Shown here: positions 10,004 to 18,579 of the stretch, piece after piece | How the letters are laid out: each line of letters starts with the position of its first letter | Position numbering within the stretch: the stretch's first letter is position 1 | Source of the DNA: JACDAL01 sp963849115 | GTDB taxonomy: Bacteria; Actinomycetota; CADDZG01; WHSQ01 | Reading direction: 5' to 3' | Assembly (NCBI GenBank): GCA_963849115.1 | Contig: CAWKGK010000009.1 | Span: 434,001 to 498,000 of the forward strand | Length of the DNA: 64,000 nucleotides | Made by a program: the position numbers and the translations under genes | The notes under the pieces: generated by a model | The model's input: the letters and a program-made list of their open reading frames with translations, nothing else | Told to the model about the DNA's origin: nothing | Databases searched by the model: none

Positions 10004-10276
10004 TCAGCCCGGGTGCTTCTCCAGGTAGTCAACGTAGAGCGGACGCAGAGCTTCGCCGACATCGCCCTCGCCTGAGCGCAAGAAGTCCGATATCAGCGAG
10101 GTGAGGCTGACGATGTCGGCACCCGAGCGATCGGGGTGACCCGAGGCTATCTCGGCCGCCGGAAGGGCCCTCGCCACCGACCACAGAAATCCGATGTCGG
10201 CGTGTGAGCGGGCGCGCGCCATGGCGCGGTCGTGGAGCTCTTCGGTCGATAGCTGGTCGAGCTCGGTGCGATCCAT
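10004..10276 (-). CDS. Small hypothetical protein
   Basis: This 90-residue protein starts at the ATG at 10276 (MDRTELDQLSTEELHDRAM), ten bases after the GNAT gene ends. It is hydrophilic and predicted to be mainly helical, without cysteines, a signal peptide or membrane segments. I do not recognise a family. Its close spacing with the GNAT gene suggests one transcript. The open frame continues upstream inside the GNAT gene, but that part is its shadow. Confidence 0.55.
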   Translation of the reverse strand: MDRTELDQLSTEELHDRAMARARSHADIGFLWSVARALPAAEIASGHPDRSGADIVSLTSLISDFLRSGEGDVGEALRPLYVDYLEKHPG

Positions 10277-10286
10277 GACTGAAACT

Positions 10287-11072
10287 CTAAGGCTTCGGCG
10301 AACGGATGAAGTTGAAGAAGCAGCGGCCGATGGGGTCGAACCCGAGCTTCGTGTACAGCTCCTTCGGCCAGTCGTCGTCGTCTGCAATGAGAAAGACGAA
10401 GTCGTGGCCCTCGGATAGGGCAACGTGGAGCGCCGCCAGCACGACCGCGCTCCCCAGCCCCTTGTTGCGGTGCTGTTCGAGGGTGATGACTGCTTCTATC
10501 TGCGCGGTGGAGCCGTCCGAGTAGAGCTCGCATGTCGCTGCGATCTCGCCGGAGTCGTAGGCGGCGTAGAAGCGAGCGCCGACCGCTTCCTGCATGAGGC
10601 GTGCGGTGTCGGAGAGCTGAGCGATCTCGTCCTCGCTCTTCTTCTTGGGTTCCTGACGCAGCGAGAGCTCGCGTGCGACCTTCATCTCCTCGAGGCTGAT
10701 CTCGGTTGCCGACCCCGGAGGCGGTCGCCGATCCGGGTCCCGGTGGTGGGCCATGCACAGCAGCCGCTCCACCTCCCAGCCGAGCTCCCGAAAGCCGCTC
10801 TCGAGCCTTACTCCAGTGGCCTCATCGGCCACCTGGAGCCGGCGGTGCTTGAGGCCGGCGGCACCCTGGATGCGATCCGCCTCGGCCGCCAGGACGGACG
10901 CCTCGAGGTCTGGGGAGAGATCCTCGACCTGGAGGTAGTTGAGGTCGTAGACGTCGGGGAAGTCGCGGTGGAAGAAGGCACGGCCCCCGTGCCACGGCTC
11001 GGCTCTCGTGTAGAGCTTTTCCTGGCGAGCGGCATCGAAGGCGATCACCCGCTCGAGCTCGTGCGGAGTCAC
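10287..11072 (-). CDS. GNAT family N-acetyltransferase
   Basis: This 261-residue protein has a C-terminal GNAT domain. The acetyl-CoA pyrophosphate loop is seen in EQHRNKGLGSAVVLAAL near residue 205, and the last strand-helix in LYTKLGFDPIGRCFFNFIR. The N-terminal half looks like a degenerate second GNAT unit. The acceptor is unknown; such proteins acetylate amines on small molecules, peptides or ribosomal proteins. It starts with GTG at 11072, five bases after the isocitrate dehydrogenase gene. Confidence 0.8.
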   Translation of the reverse strand: MTPHELERVIAFDAARQEKLYTRAEPWHGGRAFFHRDFPDVYDLNYLQVEDLSPDLEASVLAAEADRIQGAAGLKHRRLQVADEATGVRLESGFRELGWEVERLLCMAHHRDPDRRPPPGSATEISLEEMKVARELSLRQEPKKKSEDEIAQLSDTARLMQEAVGARFYAAYDSGEIAATCELYSDGSTAQIEAVITLEQHRNKGLGSAVVLAALHVALSEGHDFVFLIADDDDWPKELYTKLGFDPIGRCFFNFIRSPKP

Positions 11073-11077
11073 AACAC

Positions 11078-12148
11078 CTACCCTTGGACCGCCACAACGA
11101 GGGCATCTGCAACCTCTTTGGTCGTGGAGGGCTCGCCCTTACCTTTCATGTCCGCCGTTCTTATCTTTCCCGAGCCGAGCACGGCCCGGACGGCGCGCCC
11201 GAGGCGGGTGGCTTCGGCAGTGAGTCCGAGGTGATCGAGCATGAGCTCGGCGGAGAGAATCATCGCGATCGGGTTGGCGATGCCTTGGCCGGCGATGTCG
11301 GGGGCCGAGCCGTGCGTCGGCTCGAACACCGCGTGCTCGTTGCCGAGGTTCATCCCCGGTGCGAAACCGAGTCCCCCGATAAGGCCGGCGCATAGATCCG
11401 AGATGATGTCGCCATAGAGGTTGGGCAGCACAATGACGTCGAGCTCCTCCGGCCGCCATGCGAGCGACATCGCAAGCTCGTCGACTTGAACGGACTCGAA
11501 ACCGATATCGCGATAACCCTCCTCGACCCCCAGAGCCGTGTCCAGCCACAGTCCGTCGGAAAAGCGCATGATGTTCGCCTTGTGGCCGAGCGTCACTTTG
11601 CGCCGCCGGTGGCTCTTGGCGTAGTCGAAGGCGAAGTGAACGATCGCATTCGTGGCGGTGACCGAGATGGGCTTGAGCGAGATGCCCGCGTCTCTGCGGA
11701 TCCTGAATCCGTGCATGTAGTCGAGGTAGCCGCGCAGCTTGGTCGCCTCTTTGGAGCCCATCTCGAACTCGATGCCCTCGTAGAGGTCCTCGGTATTCTC
11801 TCGAACGACGACGATGTCGACTACATCGAAGCGGGACGGAACCCCGTCGAATAGCCGGCAGGGCCGCACGCTCGCGAAGAGCTCGAGCTCTTGGCGCAAC
11901 GTGACGTTGACCGAGCGGAAACCAGACCCCACGGGCGTGGTTACCGGTCCCTTGAGCGCTACCTTGTTGCGCCTGATCGATTCGAGCACGGGGGCGGGCA
12001 GTGGCGTGCCGTGGGCCTCGATTGCCGGCAGCCCGGCTTCCATCACTTCCCATTCGATCGGGGCACCGAGCGCGTCGACGACGCACCGGGTGGCGCGGGC
12101 AACCTCGGGGCCGATGCCGTCTCCCTCTATGAGCGTGATCGTGTTCAT
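11078..12148 (-). CDS. NAD-type isocitrate/isopropylmalate dehydrogenase family protein
   Basis: This 356-residue beta-decarboxylating dehydrogenase shows GDGIGPEV at the N-terminus, the substrate motif RENTEDLYEGIE near residue 120, NLYGDIISDLCAGLIGGLG with the metal-binding aspartates, and EPTHGSAPDIAGQ-x-x-ANP. The pattern fits NAD-dependent isocitrate dehydrogenase (isocitrate to 2-oxoglutarate and CO2) better than LeuB, since it has the ENTEDLY motif and lacks leucine operon neighbours. Homoisocitrate or tartrate dehydrogenase activity cannot be ruled out. The start is the ATG at 12148. Confidence 0.82.
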   Translation of the reverse strand: MNTITLIEGDGIGPEVARATRCVVDALGAPIEWEVMEAGLPAIEAHGTPLPAPVLESIRRNKVALKGPVTTPVGSGFRSVNVTLRQELELFASVRPCRLFDGVPSRFDVVDIVVVRENTEDLYEGIEFEMGSKEATKLRGYLDYMHGFRIRRDAGISLKPISVTATNAIVHFAFDYAKSHRRRKVTLGHKANIMRFSDGLWLDTALGVEEGYRDIGFESVQVDELAMSLAWRPEELDVIVLPNLYGDIISDLCAGLIGGLGFAPGMNLGNEHAVFEPTHGSAPDIAGQGIANPIAMILSAELMLDHLGLTAEATRLGRAVRAVLGSGKIRTADMKGKGEPSTTKEVADALVVAVQG

Positions 12149-12348
12149 GGCGTGAGGATATTCGCCGCTCGCCAATTCCAGGCGGCTGAGGGAGGGCTGA
12201 AGTCGGGGTTCCTCCCGTGGGCTTGAGCGTTCGGGTGGGGAGTGAAGGACTCAGCGGCCGGTTCCTCCTGCCCAATTTCTGCTTCTAAGCAACTTAAGCA
12301 AGCCCTTGCACGTCAGATGGTTACTCGACGACAATCGAGCTTGTGGGA

Positions 12349-12369
12349 GAGGTCCGCGCCGCGGACCTC
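12349..12369. promoter_or_regulatory. Perfect 10-bp palindrome upstream of the S55 gene
   Basis: GAGGTCCGCG at 12349-12358 is followed by one base and its exact reverse complement at 12360-12369. It ends 18 bp before the ATG at 12388, just upstream of the GGGGGAGG ribosome site. It may be an operator or a leader hairpin that controls access to the ribosome site. Confidence 0.45.
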
Positions 12370-12387
12370 GTAGCGGGGGAGGACTGT

Positions 12388-14184
12388 ATGAGCATTCGCC
12401 GGGCGGGCCCGTCTAAGAGGCTTGCCGCGTTGTCTACCGGAGTAGCGTTGGTGGGGGCGCTGGCGATCGCTCCGGCCAACTCGGCTCCCACTACCGGCTG
12501 CCCCACTGTGATGCCGGTCGCCGACGTTCAGGCCGGCATGAACGGGACCGGATACACCGTCTCCAAAGGCACGACTCCGGAGCAGTTCGATGCCGAGATC
12601 CTGGGCGTCTACCCGGACGCGCTCCTGCCCGGCCGCGACCTGATCATGGCCGAAGTCCATAGCCCCGCTATCGACAAGGTCGGGGGCGTGTGGTTCGGCA
12701 TGTCGGGCTCGCCCGTCTACGTGACTCAGGGCGGGACGGAGAAGCTCGTGGGAGCGGTCGCATTTGGTTTCAGCTTCGGGCCCTCTCACGTGATCGGATT
12801 GACCGCGGCCGAGGACATGGAGAAGGTGCTCAGCTACGCGGCCCCCGCGCCCAGGATGCCGGCAAAGGTGAGACTTTCCAGCTCCATGCAGGCGGATGTG
12901 GCCGAAGCCACCTCCGCGACGCTGGCGGAAGTCCCCGACGCAATCGTCCAGCTCAAGGTGCCGGTTAGTGTTTCCGGAGCAGGCGGCCCTGGAGCGTCCA
13001 AGGTCCTGGCTCGGATGCAGAAGAGGCTGAACAAGCAGGGTGCCAGGGTGCGCTTGTTCGCCGGCGCATCGGCCTCGGCCACCGCGCCCGCGGCAACTCC
13101 GGCCGACATGGTCCCCGGCAGCAACTTCGCCGCCGCCTTGTCTTACGGGGACCTGACCTTCGCCGCCATCGGCACGACCACGTTTCAGTGTGACGGCATG
13201 GCGATGGCCTTTGGTCACCCGTTCCTGTTCGAGGGAAAAGCATCGTTCGGAGCCAACAGCGCCAACGCGCTAACTATCTATCCGGACCCCGTGTTCACTC
13301 CCTTCAAGCTCGCCACCGTTACCGGCTCAGTGGGCACGGTCGACCAGGACCGCTTCGCGGGCGTACGTGCTGACTTCGGCGCCCTTCCCGTAACCTCCCC
13401 GATCACGTCTACGACTACGGCCCGGAACACGGGCCGCTCGCAGGACGGCCAGACCGACGTAGTGCCGAGCGACGACGAGTTCCTCTTTCCGTACCTTTCG
13501 TCGTATCACGAGTATCTCCAGATCATCAGCACGATGGATCAGTACTCGGGGGGCAGTGGCGATGTCAAGTGGACGGTCACCGGCACCAGGGCGGACGGCA
13601 GCCCGTGGAAGCTGACTCGCACCAACATGGTGTCGAGCCAATACGACCTGCCCTACGAGGCCATCCACGAGTTCGACCACATGATCTTCAGGCTGGCGTT
13701 CCAGGACTACGAGGACATCACGTTTACCGGAGTCGACTTCTCAGACGTGACGGTGCGGGAGGCGATCCGTCAGTACGCCGTCTCCAAGGTACTCGTGTCG
13801 GTTGACGGCGGCGGCTTCAAGAACACCCGGCGGGTGCAGGCGAACCCAGGGTCGCGCATTGCCCTGCGGGTCACCCTCAATCCTTACGACGAGAACCTCT
13901 CCAAGAAGGTCGTCGACCTTGCCGTCCGCGTGCCCAAGGGCGCCCAGCGCAGTGGCTCCATACAGGTCTACGGCGGACCCGGCCACCACACCGGCCTCGT
14001 AGGTGGGGCGGCTTCCTTCGATGACCTGCTCGAGAAGATGAAGACCGACATCCCCAACAACAACGTAGGCGTCAAGCTGCGAATCGGGCGCGCGCTCGCC
14101 GACAAGCAAAACCTGCGTCTAGGCACCGTCGTCGAGGGTGGCAGGTCGATTCTGGTGAGGATCGGCTCTGGCTCTAAAGGCTAG
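12388..14184 (+). CDS. Secreted SpoIVB-type (peptidase S55) domain protein
   Basis: This 598-residue protein begins at an ATG behind GGGGGAGG and has a clear signal peptide (basic start, hydrophobic LAALSTGVALVGALAIA, ending APANSA). Residues of about 35-160 resemble the SpoIVB S55 serine peptidase, with the serine in VWFGMSGSPVYV and the GFSFGPSHVIGLTAAEDM block. The S55 fold continues in MAFGHPFLFEG. The rest (about 300-598) is a beta-rich C-terminal part without a family I can name. In Bacillus SpoIVB triggers sigma-K processing, but no sporulation genes are seen here, so a surface or signalling role is more likely. Followed by a strong terminator. Confidence 0.8.
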   Translation: MSIRRAGPSKRLAALSTGVALVGALAIAPANSAPTTGCPTVMPVADVQAGMNGTGYTVSKGTTPEQFDAEILGVYPDALLPGRDLIMAEVHSPAIDKVGGVWFGMSGSPVYVTQGGTEKLVGAVAFGFSFGPSHVIGLTAAEDMEKVLSYAAPAPRMPAKVRLSSSMQADVAEATSATLAEVPDAIVQLKVPVSVSGAGGPGASKVLARMQKRLNKQGARVRLFAGASASATAPAATPADMVPGSNFAAALSYGDLTFAAIGTTTFQCDGMAMAFGHPFLFEGKASFGANSANALTIYPDPVFTPFKLATVTGSVGTVDQDRFAGVRADFGALPVTSPITSTTTARNTGRSQDGQTDVVPSDDEFLFPYLSSYHEYLQIISTMDQYSGGSGDVKWTVTGTRADGSPWKLTRTNMVSSQYDLPYEAIHEFDHMIFRLAFQDYEDITFTGVDFSDVTVREAIRQYAVSKVLVSVDGGGFKNTRRVQANPGSRIALRVTLNPYDENLSKKVVDLAVRVPKGAQRSGSIQVYGGPGHHTGLVGGAASFDDLLEKMKTDIPNNNVGVKLRIGRALADKQNLRLGTVVEGGRSILVRIGSGSKG

Positions 14185-14210
14185 GCCACCGCTGTAGCAC
14201 AAGAGGGCCC

Positions 14211-14239
14211 CGACGCCCCCGGCCAGGCCGGGGGCGTCG
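14211..14239 (+). terminator. Strong rho-independent terminator after the S55 gene
   Basis: A perfect 13-bp stem (left arm 14211-14223 beginning CGACGCCCCC, right arm 14227-14239) closes a 3-base loop and is followed by CCCTTT. It sits 27 bp after the S55 stop and before the convergent adenine deaminase gene, so it may act in both directions. Confidence 0.8.
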
Positions 14240-14315
14240 CCCTTTGTGCATACCTTCTTGCCGAGTGGTCAGATGCTCAATATGGTCACCTCACCACCAC
14301 TCGGTGGCGGGTGTG

Positions 14316-16028
14316 TTAGTCGAGCTCGAGTGGCACCAGCGCGAACTCGTCGACGTCGACCAGGCCCCGGTCGGTGATCTTGAGCTTGGGGATCACCGAG
14401 AGCGCGAGAAAGCTCAGCGTCGTAAAAGGCGCCTCGATCTCCACGCCGAGTGACGCCAGCGCGGCGTGCGCAGCGTCGAGCCTCTTGACGACGGTTTCGA
14501 GCGGTTCCTCCGACAGCAGGCCGGCGACCGCCAGTGGGAGCTCGGCAAGCACCTCGTTGCCTGCCGCCACCACGATGCCCCCGCCTAGAGCTTGGAGCCT
14601 GTGCGCGCACAGCGCCATGTCGTCGTCGTCCATTCCCACCACGACGACATTGTGGGCGTCATGAGCGACCGTCGAAGCGAAGGCTCCTCTCTTCAAGCCG
14701 AAGCCCGTGACGAAGCCCAGCCCGATTCTCCCGGTGGCATGATGGCGCTCGATCACGGCGATCTTGGCCAGATCGGTGTCGGGATCGGCCGCCGCCCGGC
14801 CCCCGTTTGCTTGCGGACGGCGAACCACACAGTTCGTGAGCAACTGGCCCGGGATGATCTCGATCACCCTCATCCGGGGCTTGCTCACAGAGATCGTGAA
14901 GCTCTCGCGAGATATGGAAGGCAGGCGCACCGAATGCCGCACCCACAGCGGGACCTCGGCGGCGGGAAACGACAGCGCGCCGCCCCCCTCCGCGACGAGC
15001 CGGCCGGCCTTGAATACCGACAGAGGGAGAAAGCTTTCGAGGTCTTCGAGCAGGAGGAAATCCGCTTTGAACCCGGGCGCGATCGCGCCCGAGTCCTCGA
15101 GCCCGTGATAGAGGGCAGGGTGCAGCGAGGACAGCAGGATGGCGTCTTCCGCCGAGAGACCCTGCTGGACCGCGGCCCGCGCCATCTGATTGATGTGACC
15201 CTCTCGCACCAGGAAGTCGGGCTCGCGGTCGTCGGTGCAGAAGGCGCAGAAGTCGGGCCCGAAGTTCTTCACGAGGGGGACGAGCGCCTCCAGGTTGCGG
15301 GCGTTCGAAGCCTCTCGAATCAGCACCCACATTCCCTTGCGCCGCTTCTCTAGTGCTTCTTCATAAGTAGTTGATTCGTGGTCCGAGCGTATGCCGGCGG
15401 CCAGATAGGCGTCGAGCGCCCGGCCCCTGACCCCGGGGGCGTGGCCGTCGATGTGGGTGGCGCCTCTGACCTCGAGCTTGTCGAGTTGAGATTCGTCGCC
15501 CGCGATGACGCCTGGATAGTTCATCATCTCGGCGACCCCCAGAGCATGCGAGCGGCGCAGGATCGACTCCATGTCGCCGGTGGTGAGCGCGCGACGGGGC
15601 GACTCGAAGTCGGACGCCGGTACACAAGACGACGCCATCACGAAGATCTCGACGGGGAGGCCCTCGCAGACATCGAGCAGCCAGTGAATGCCGTCGGTTC
15701 CCAGCACGTTGGCGATTTCGTGCGGATCGGTGACTACGGCCGTGGTCCCGTGCGGGAGCACCGCGCGCACGAACTCGTCGACCATGAGCTTGGCAGACTC
15801 GATGTGCACGTGAGCGTCGATGAATCCAGGGACGAGATAGAGGCCGGAGGCGTCGATGCGCTCGCCTCCGTTGAATTCTCCGAGTCCGGCAATGCGGCCG
15901 TCCGCAACCGCGACATCGGTATCGATCCATTCCTTGGTGAAAGCGGAGAAGACATGCGCACCGGCAACCACCAGATCGGGCGGCTCGTCTCCGCGCGCGA
16001 CCGCGATGAGCCGCGCCCTCGACCTCAC
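14316..16028 (-). CDS. ade: Adenine deaminase
   Basis: This 570-residue amidohydrolase converts adenine to hypoxanthine and ammonia and uses a binuclear Fe/Mn centre. It has the Ade layout: N-terminal beta domain with DLVVAGAHVFSAFTKEW, the metal motif PGFIDAHVHIESAKL near residue 75, TDPHEIANVLG, DGHAPG, a CTDDREPDFL loop and the C-terminal cap with TVAHDAHNVVVVGMDD. The length fits the family (about 570-600). It starts with GTG at 16028. It lies downstream of the xanthine dehydrogenase operon, from which it is separated by 262 bp holding three direct repeats; hypoxanthine would feed the dehydrogenase. Confidence 0.95.
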   Translation of the reverse strand: MRSRARLIAVARGDEPPDLVVAGAHVFSAFTKEWIDTDVAVADGRIAGLGEFNGGERIDASGLYLVPGFIDAHVHIESAKLMVDEFVRAVLPHGTTAVVTDPHEIANVLGTDGIHWLLDVCEGLPVEIFVMASSCVPASDFESPRRALTTGDMESILRRSHALGVAEMMNYPGVIAGDESQLDKLEVRGATHIDGHAPGVRGRALDAYLAAGIRSDHESTTYEEALEKRRKGMWVLIREASNARNLEALVPLVKNFGPDFCAFCTDDREPDFLVREGHINQMARAAVQQGLSAEDAILLSSLHPALYHGLEDSGAIAPGFKADFLLLEDLESFLPLSVFKAGRLVAEGGGALSFPAAEVPLWVRHSVRLPSISRESFTISVSKPRMRVIEIIPGQLLTNCVVRRPQANGGRAAADPDTDLAKIAVIERHHATGRIGLGFVTGFGLKRGAFASTVAHDAHNVVVVGMDDDDMALCAHRLQALGGGIVVAAGNEVLAELPLAVAGLLSEEPLETVVKRLDAAHAALASLGVEIEAPFTTLSFLALSVIPKLKITDRGLVDVDEFALVPLELD

Positions 16029-16084
16029 GAGTGCTCCTGCGCGGAAGTAGCGTCAGTGTCCAGGGCGGCACTGCGCGGCAGATT

Positions 16085-16270
16085 GAATCCCAATTCCGAT
16101 CTCGGCGGAGCCGTGGGCAAGGCGCGAGGAGTGGAGCGTACCCGGAGGGTACGTGAGCGACGAATAGAATCCCAATTCCGACCTCGGCGGAGCCGTGGAA
16201 CGCCGCCATCGTCGATGCAGGGACGTTCTGGTGCGATAAGAATCCCAATTCCGACCTCGGCGGAGCCGTC
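16085..16270. repeat. Three direct repeats of about 31 bp between xanthine dehydrogenase and adenine deaminase genes
   Basis: Copies lie at 16085-16115, 16167-16197 and 16240-16270. Each begins GAATCCCAATTCCGA and ends GGCGGAGCCGT; copies differ by about one base (GATCTCGG against GACCTCGG). The spacers are 51 and 42 bp and unrelated. The unit itself contains two small inverted repeats (GAAT-CCCA-ATTC and CCGA-CC-TCGG). The first spacer holds a hairpin CGTACCC-GGA-GGGTACG at about 16138-16154. With uneven spacing, only three units and no cas genes it does not look like a CRISPR array; a REP-like or regulatory intergenic element is more likely. The same copies do not occur elsewhere in the window. 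Confidence 0.8.
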
Positions 16271-16290
16271 GGGACTTACGCAAAGGTGCA

Positions 16291-18579
16291 CTAGAGGCCC
16301 ACGATGTCGTCGGGGCGCACCGGAATCCGCCGAAGCGGTTTGTCACTCGCCGCTCTCAGAGCCGCGGCCGCAGCCGCGGTCGATGAGATCGCGGGCGGCT
16401 CACCCACTCCCTTGACGCCATACGGAGATTCGGGATCTGAAAGCTCCAATATGCGCGACGCGACGGGGGGCATGTCGAGGATCGTAGGTATGAGGTAGTC
16501 GGTGAAGGAAGGGTTCTTGACCTCGGCGTGCTCCAGGAGGATTTCCTCCATCAGCGCCAGTCCCAGCCCCTGAGCGATGCCCCCCTCGATCTGGCCCTCG
16601 ACCGCTTGGGGGTTCAGTGCCTTGCCGACGTCCTGAGCGGTGGCGACCTCGACCACGCGCACCAGCCCCAACTCGACATCGACGTCCGCCACCACGCGAT
16701 GTGCCGCGAAGGCGAAGCCAACGTGTGCATCGCCTGCGCCGGTCTCGGGATCCAAGGGAAAGGTCTTCCTGTGCCTGTAAACCCTGGTCTCGTCGACCTC
16801 TTCATCTCCCAACACATCGGCGAGCGCGACGTCCGCTTCCTCGGATACCACACGGTCGTTCGACAACCGCAGCCCGGCAGGGTCTGCGCCGGTAAGGGCG
16901 GCCGCCCTTAGCAGCACGCGGCTCGCGTACCGCCTCACATGCAGCCTTTACCGCTCCTCCGGTCATCCACGTCTGCCGCGAGGCCGACGACGAGCCCGCC
17001 GAGCCGACGTTCGTGTCGGCCGGGACTACCACTGCGTGCGCGACACCCAACTCCGAACGAGCGATCTGCACCTGAATGGTCGCAACTCCCTGGCCGACCT
17101 CGGCCGCCGCCGTGTGAACCTCGGCGATCGCCTCACCTCCGGCCGCAAGAAGCCGCACTCTCGCAGTGGAGTAGTCGTCGAAGCCCTCGGAGAAACCCAC
17201 GTTCTTGAAACCCACGGCAAACCCTACGCCCCGGCGTACGCCCTCGCCGTGGGTCGAGTTGGATACGCCTCCGGGAAGCTTCAGGATGTCTGCGGGTGGG
17301 CTCTCATCTTGCGCCGCTGGCAGATCCATGTCACGCACGGATGCCAGCAGCTCTGCAACGGGGGCGGGGCCCTCTACTCGCTGGCCGGTGATGAGCTCAG
17401 ACCCCTCGCCGAGCGCGTTCAGCATGCGCAGCGCGACGGGATTCATGCCGAGCTCGCTCGCCAACAGGTCCATCTGCGCCTCGTGCGCGAAACAGGTCTG
17501 GACCGCACCGAAGCCCCGCATCGCCCCACAGGGAGGATTGTTGGTGTAGACCACGATCGCATCGATGGTTGCGTTCGGCACTTCGTAAGGTCCGCATGCG
17601 AAACAGGCCGCGTTCGAGCACACCGCGGTCGAGCTGGACGCGTAAGCGCCGCCGTCCAGGAGGATGCGTGCCTTGACGTATACGAGCCTGCCGTCCTCGG
17701 TAGCCCCGTGCTCGTAGTGCATGCGGGCCGGATGACGATGGACGTGCCCGAAGAAAGACTCCTCTCGTGAATACATCATCTTGACCGGCCGCCCCGTCTT
17801 GAGTGCAAGCAGGCAGCAGTGGACCTGGATAGAGAGGTCTTCGCGCGCCCGAACGCGCCTCCGACTCCTGCAAGTGTGAGGCGGACTTTGTCCTCCGCCA
17901 GATCGAGGCTTCTGGCCAGCTGGTCGCGGTCGACGTGGAGCCACTGCGTAGAGATATAGAGGTCGACGCCGCCGTCTGAGTCCGGCACTGCCAGGCCCGA
18001 CTCCGGACCCAAGAAGGCCTGGTCCTGCATGCCCACCTCGTAGTCGCCCGAAACCACGACGGGCGCCGTGGTGGCGTCGTCGCCGTGGCGGATCTTGACG
18101 TGGCGCACGACGTTGCCCGATGGATGCAGTCTGGGCGCCTCTTCGCTCAAGGCGTGCTCCGGGTCCCACAGCGGCTCGGCCACCTCGTAGGAAACGACGA
18201 TGGCCTGAGCCGCCCGCCGGGCACTCTCGGGATGGTCGGCGGCGACGATTGCCACAGGCTCGCCCTGATAGCGGACGACATCGAAGGCGAGCACGGGCTG
18301 ATCCGAGATGTCGAGCCCGTATGTCTTACGGCCGGGCACGTCCTCGTGGGTCAGTACCGCTCGCACACCCGGCATCGCTGCGGCCGCCGAGGTGTCGATC
18401 GAGTTGATGCGGGCGCGCGGGTGGGGGCTCCGCAGCGTCGCTCCCCACAGCATGTTCTCGCCCCACAGATCCGAGGAGTAGGCGAACTGTCCCTTGACCT
18501 TGGGCACTCCGTCCGGGCGCACGGCACTGCTGAACAGGTCGCCGGCCACCGGGGCCGGCGTCGTGCGCGTGCCGGTCAT
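16291..18579 (-). CDS. Xanthine dehydrogenase molybdopterin-binding subunit (two apparent frameshifts)
   Basis: This is the large molybdenum subunit of a three-subunit xanthine dehydrogenase (about 762 residues once joined). It begins with the ATG at 18579, overlapping the deaminase stop as ATGA. Three consecutive reading frames carry it: KVKGQFAYSSDLWGENMLWG to GVGGAFG; then a middle part with NNPPCGAMRGFGAVQTCFAHE and AAAEVGQGV; then the end with the active-site glutamate loop GVKGVGEPPAISS. A missing C in the CCC at 17848-17850 and an extra G at 16919-16921 explain both shifts, and the second restores the first frame. Since all three parts are conserved, sequencing error is more likely than a dead gene. 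Confidence 0.88.

Noticed and set aside
16085..16270. Possible short CRISPR array (three 31-bp repeats, 42-51 bp spacers)
   Set aside because: Spacer lengths differ by nine bases, there are only three units, one spacer has its own hairpin, and no cas genes are in the window.
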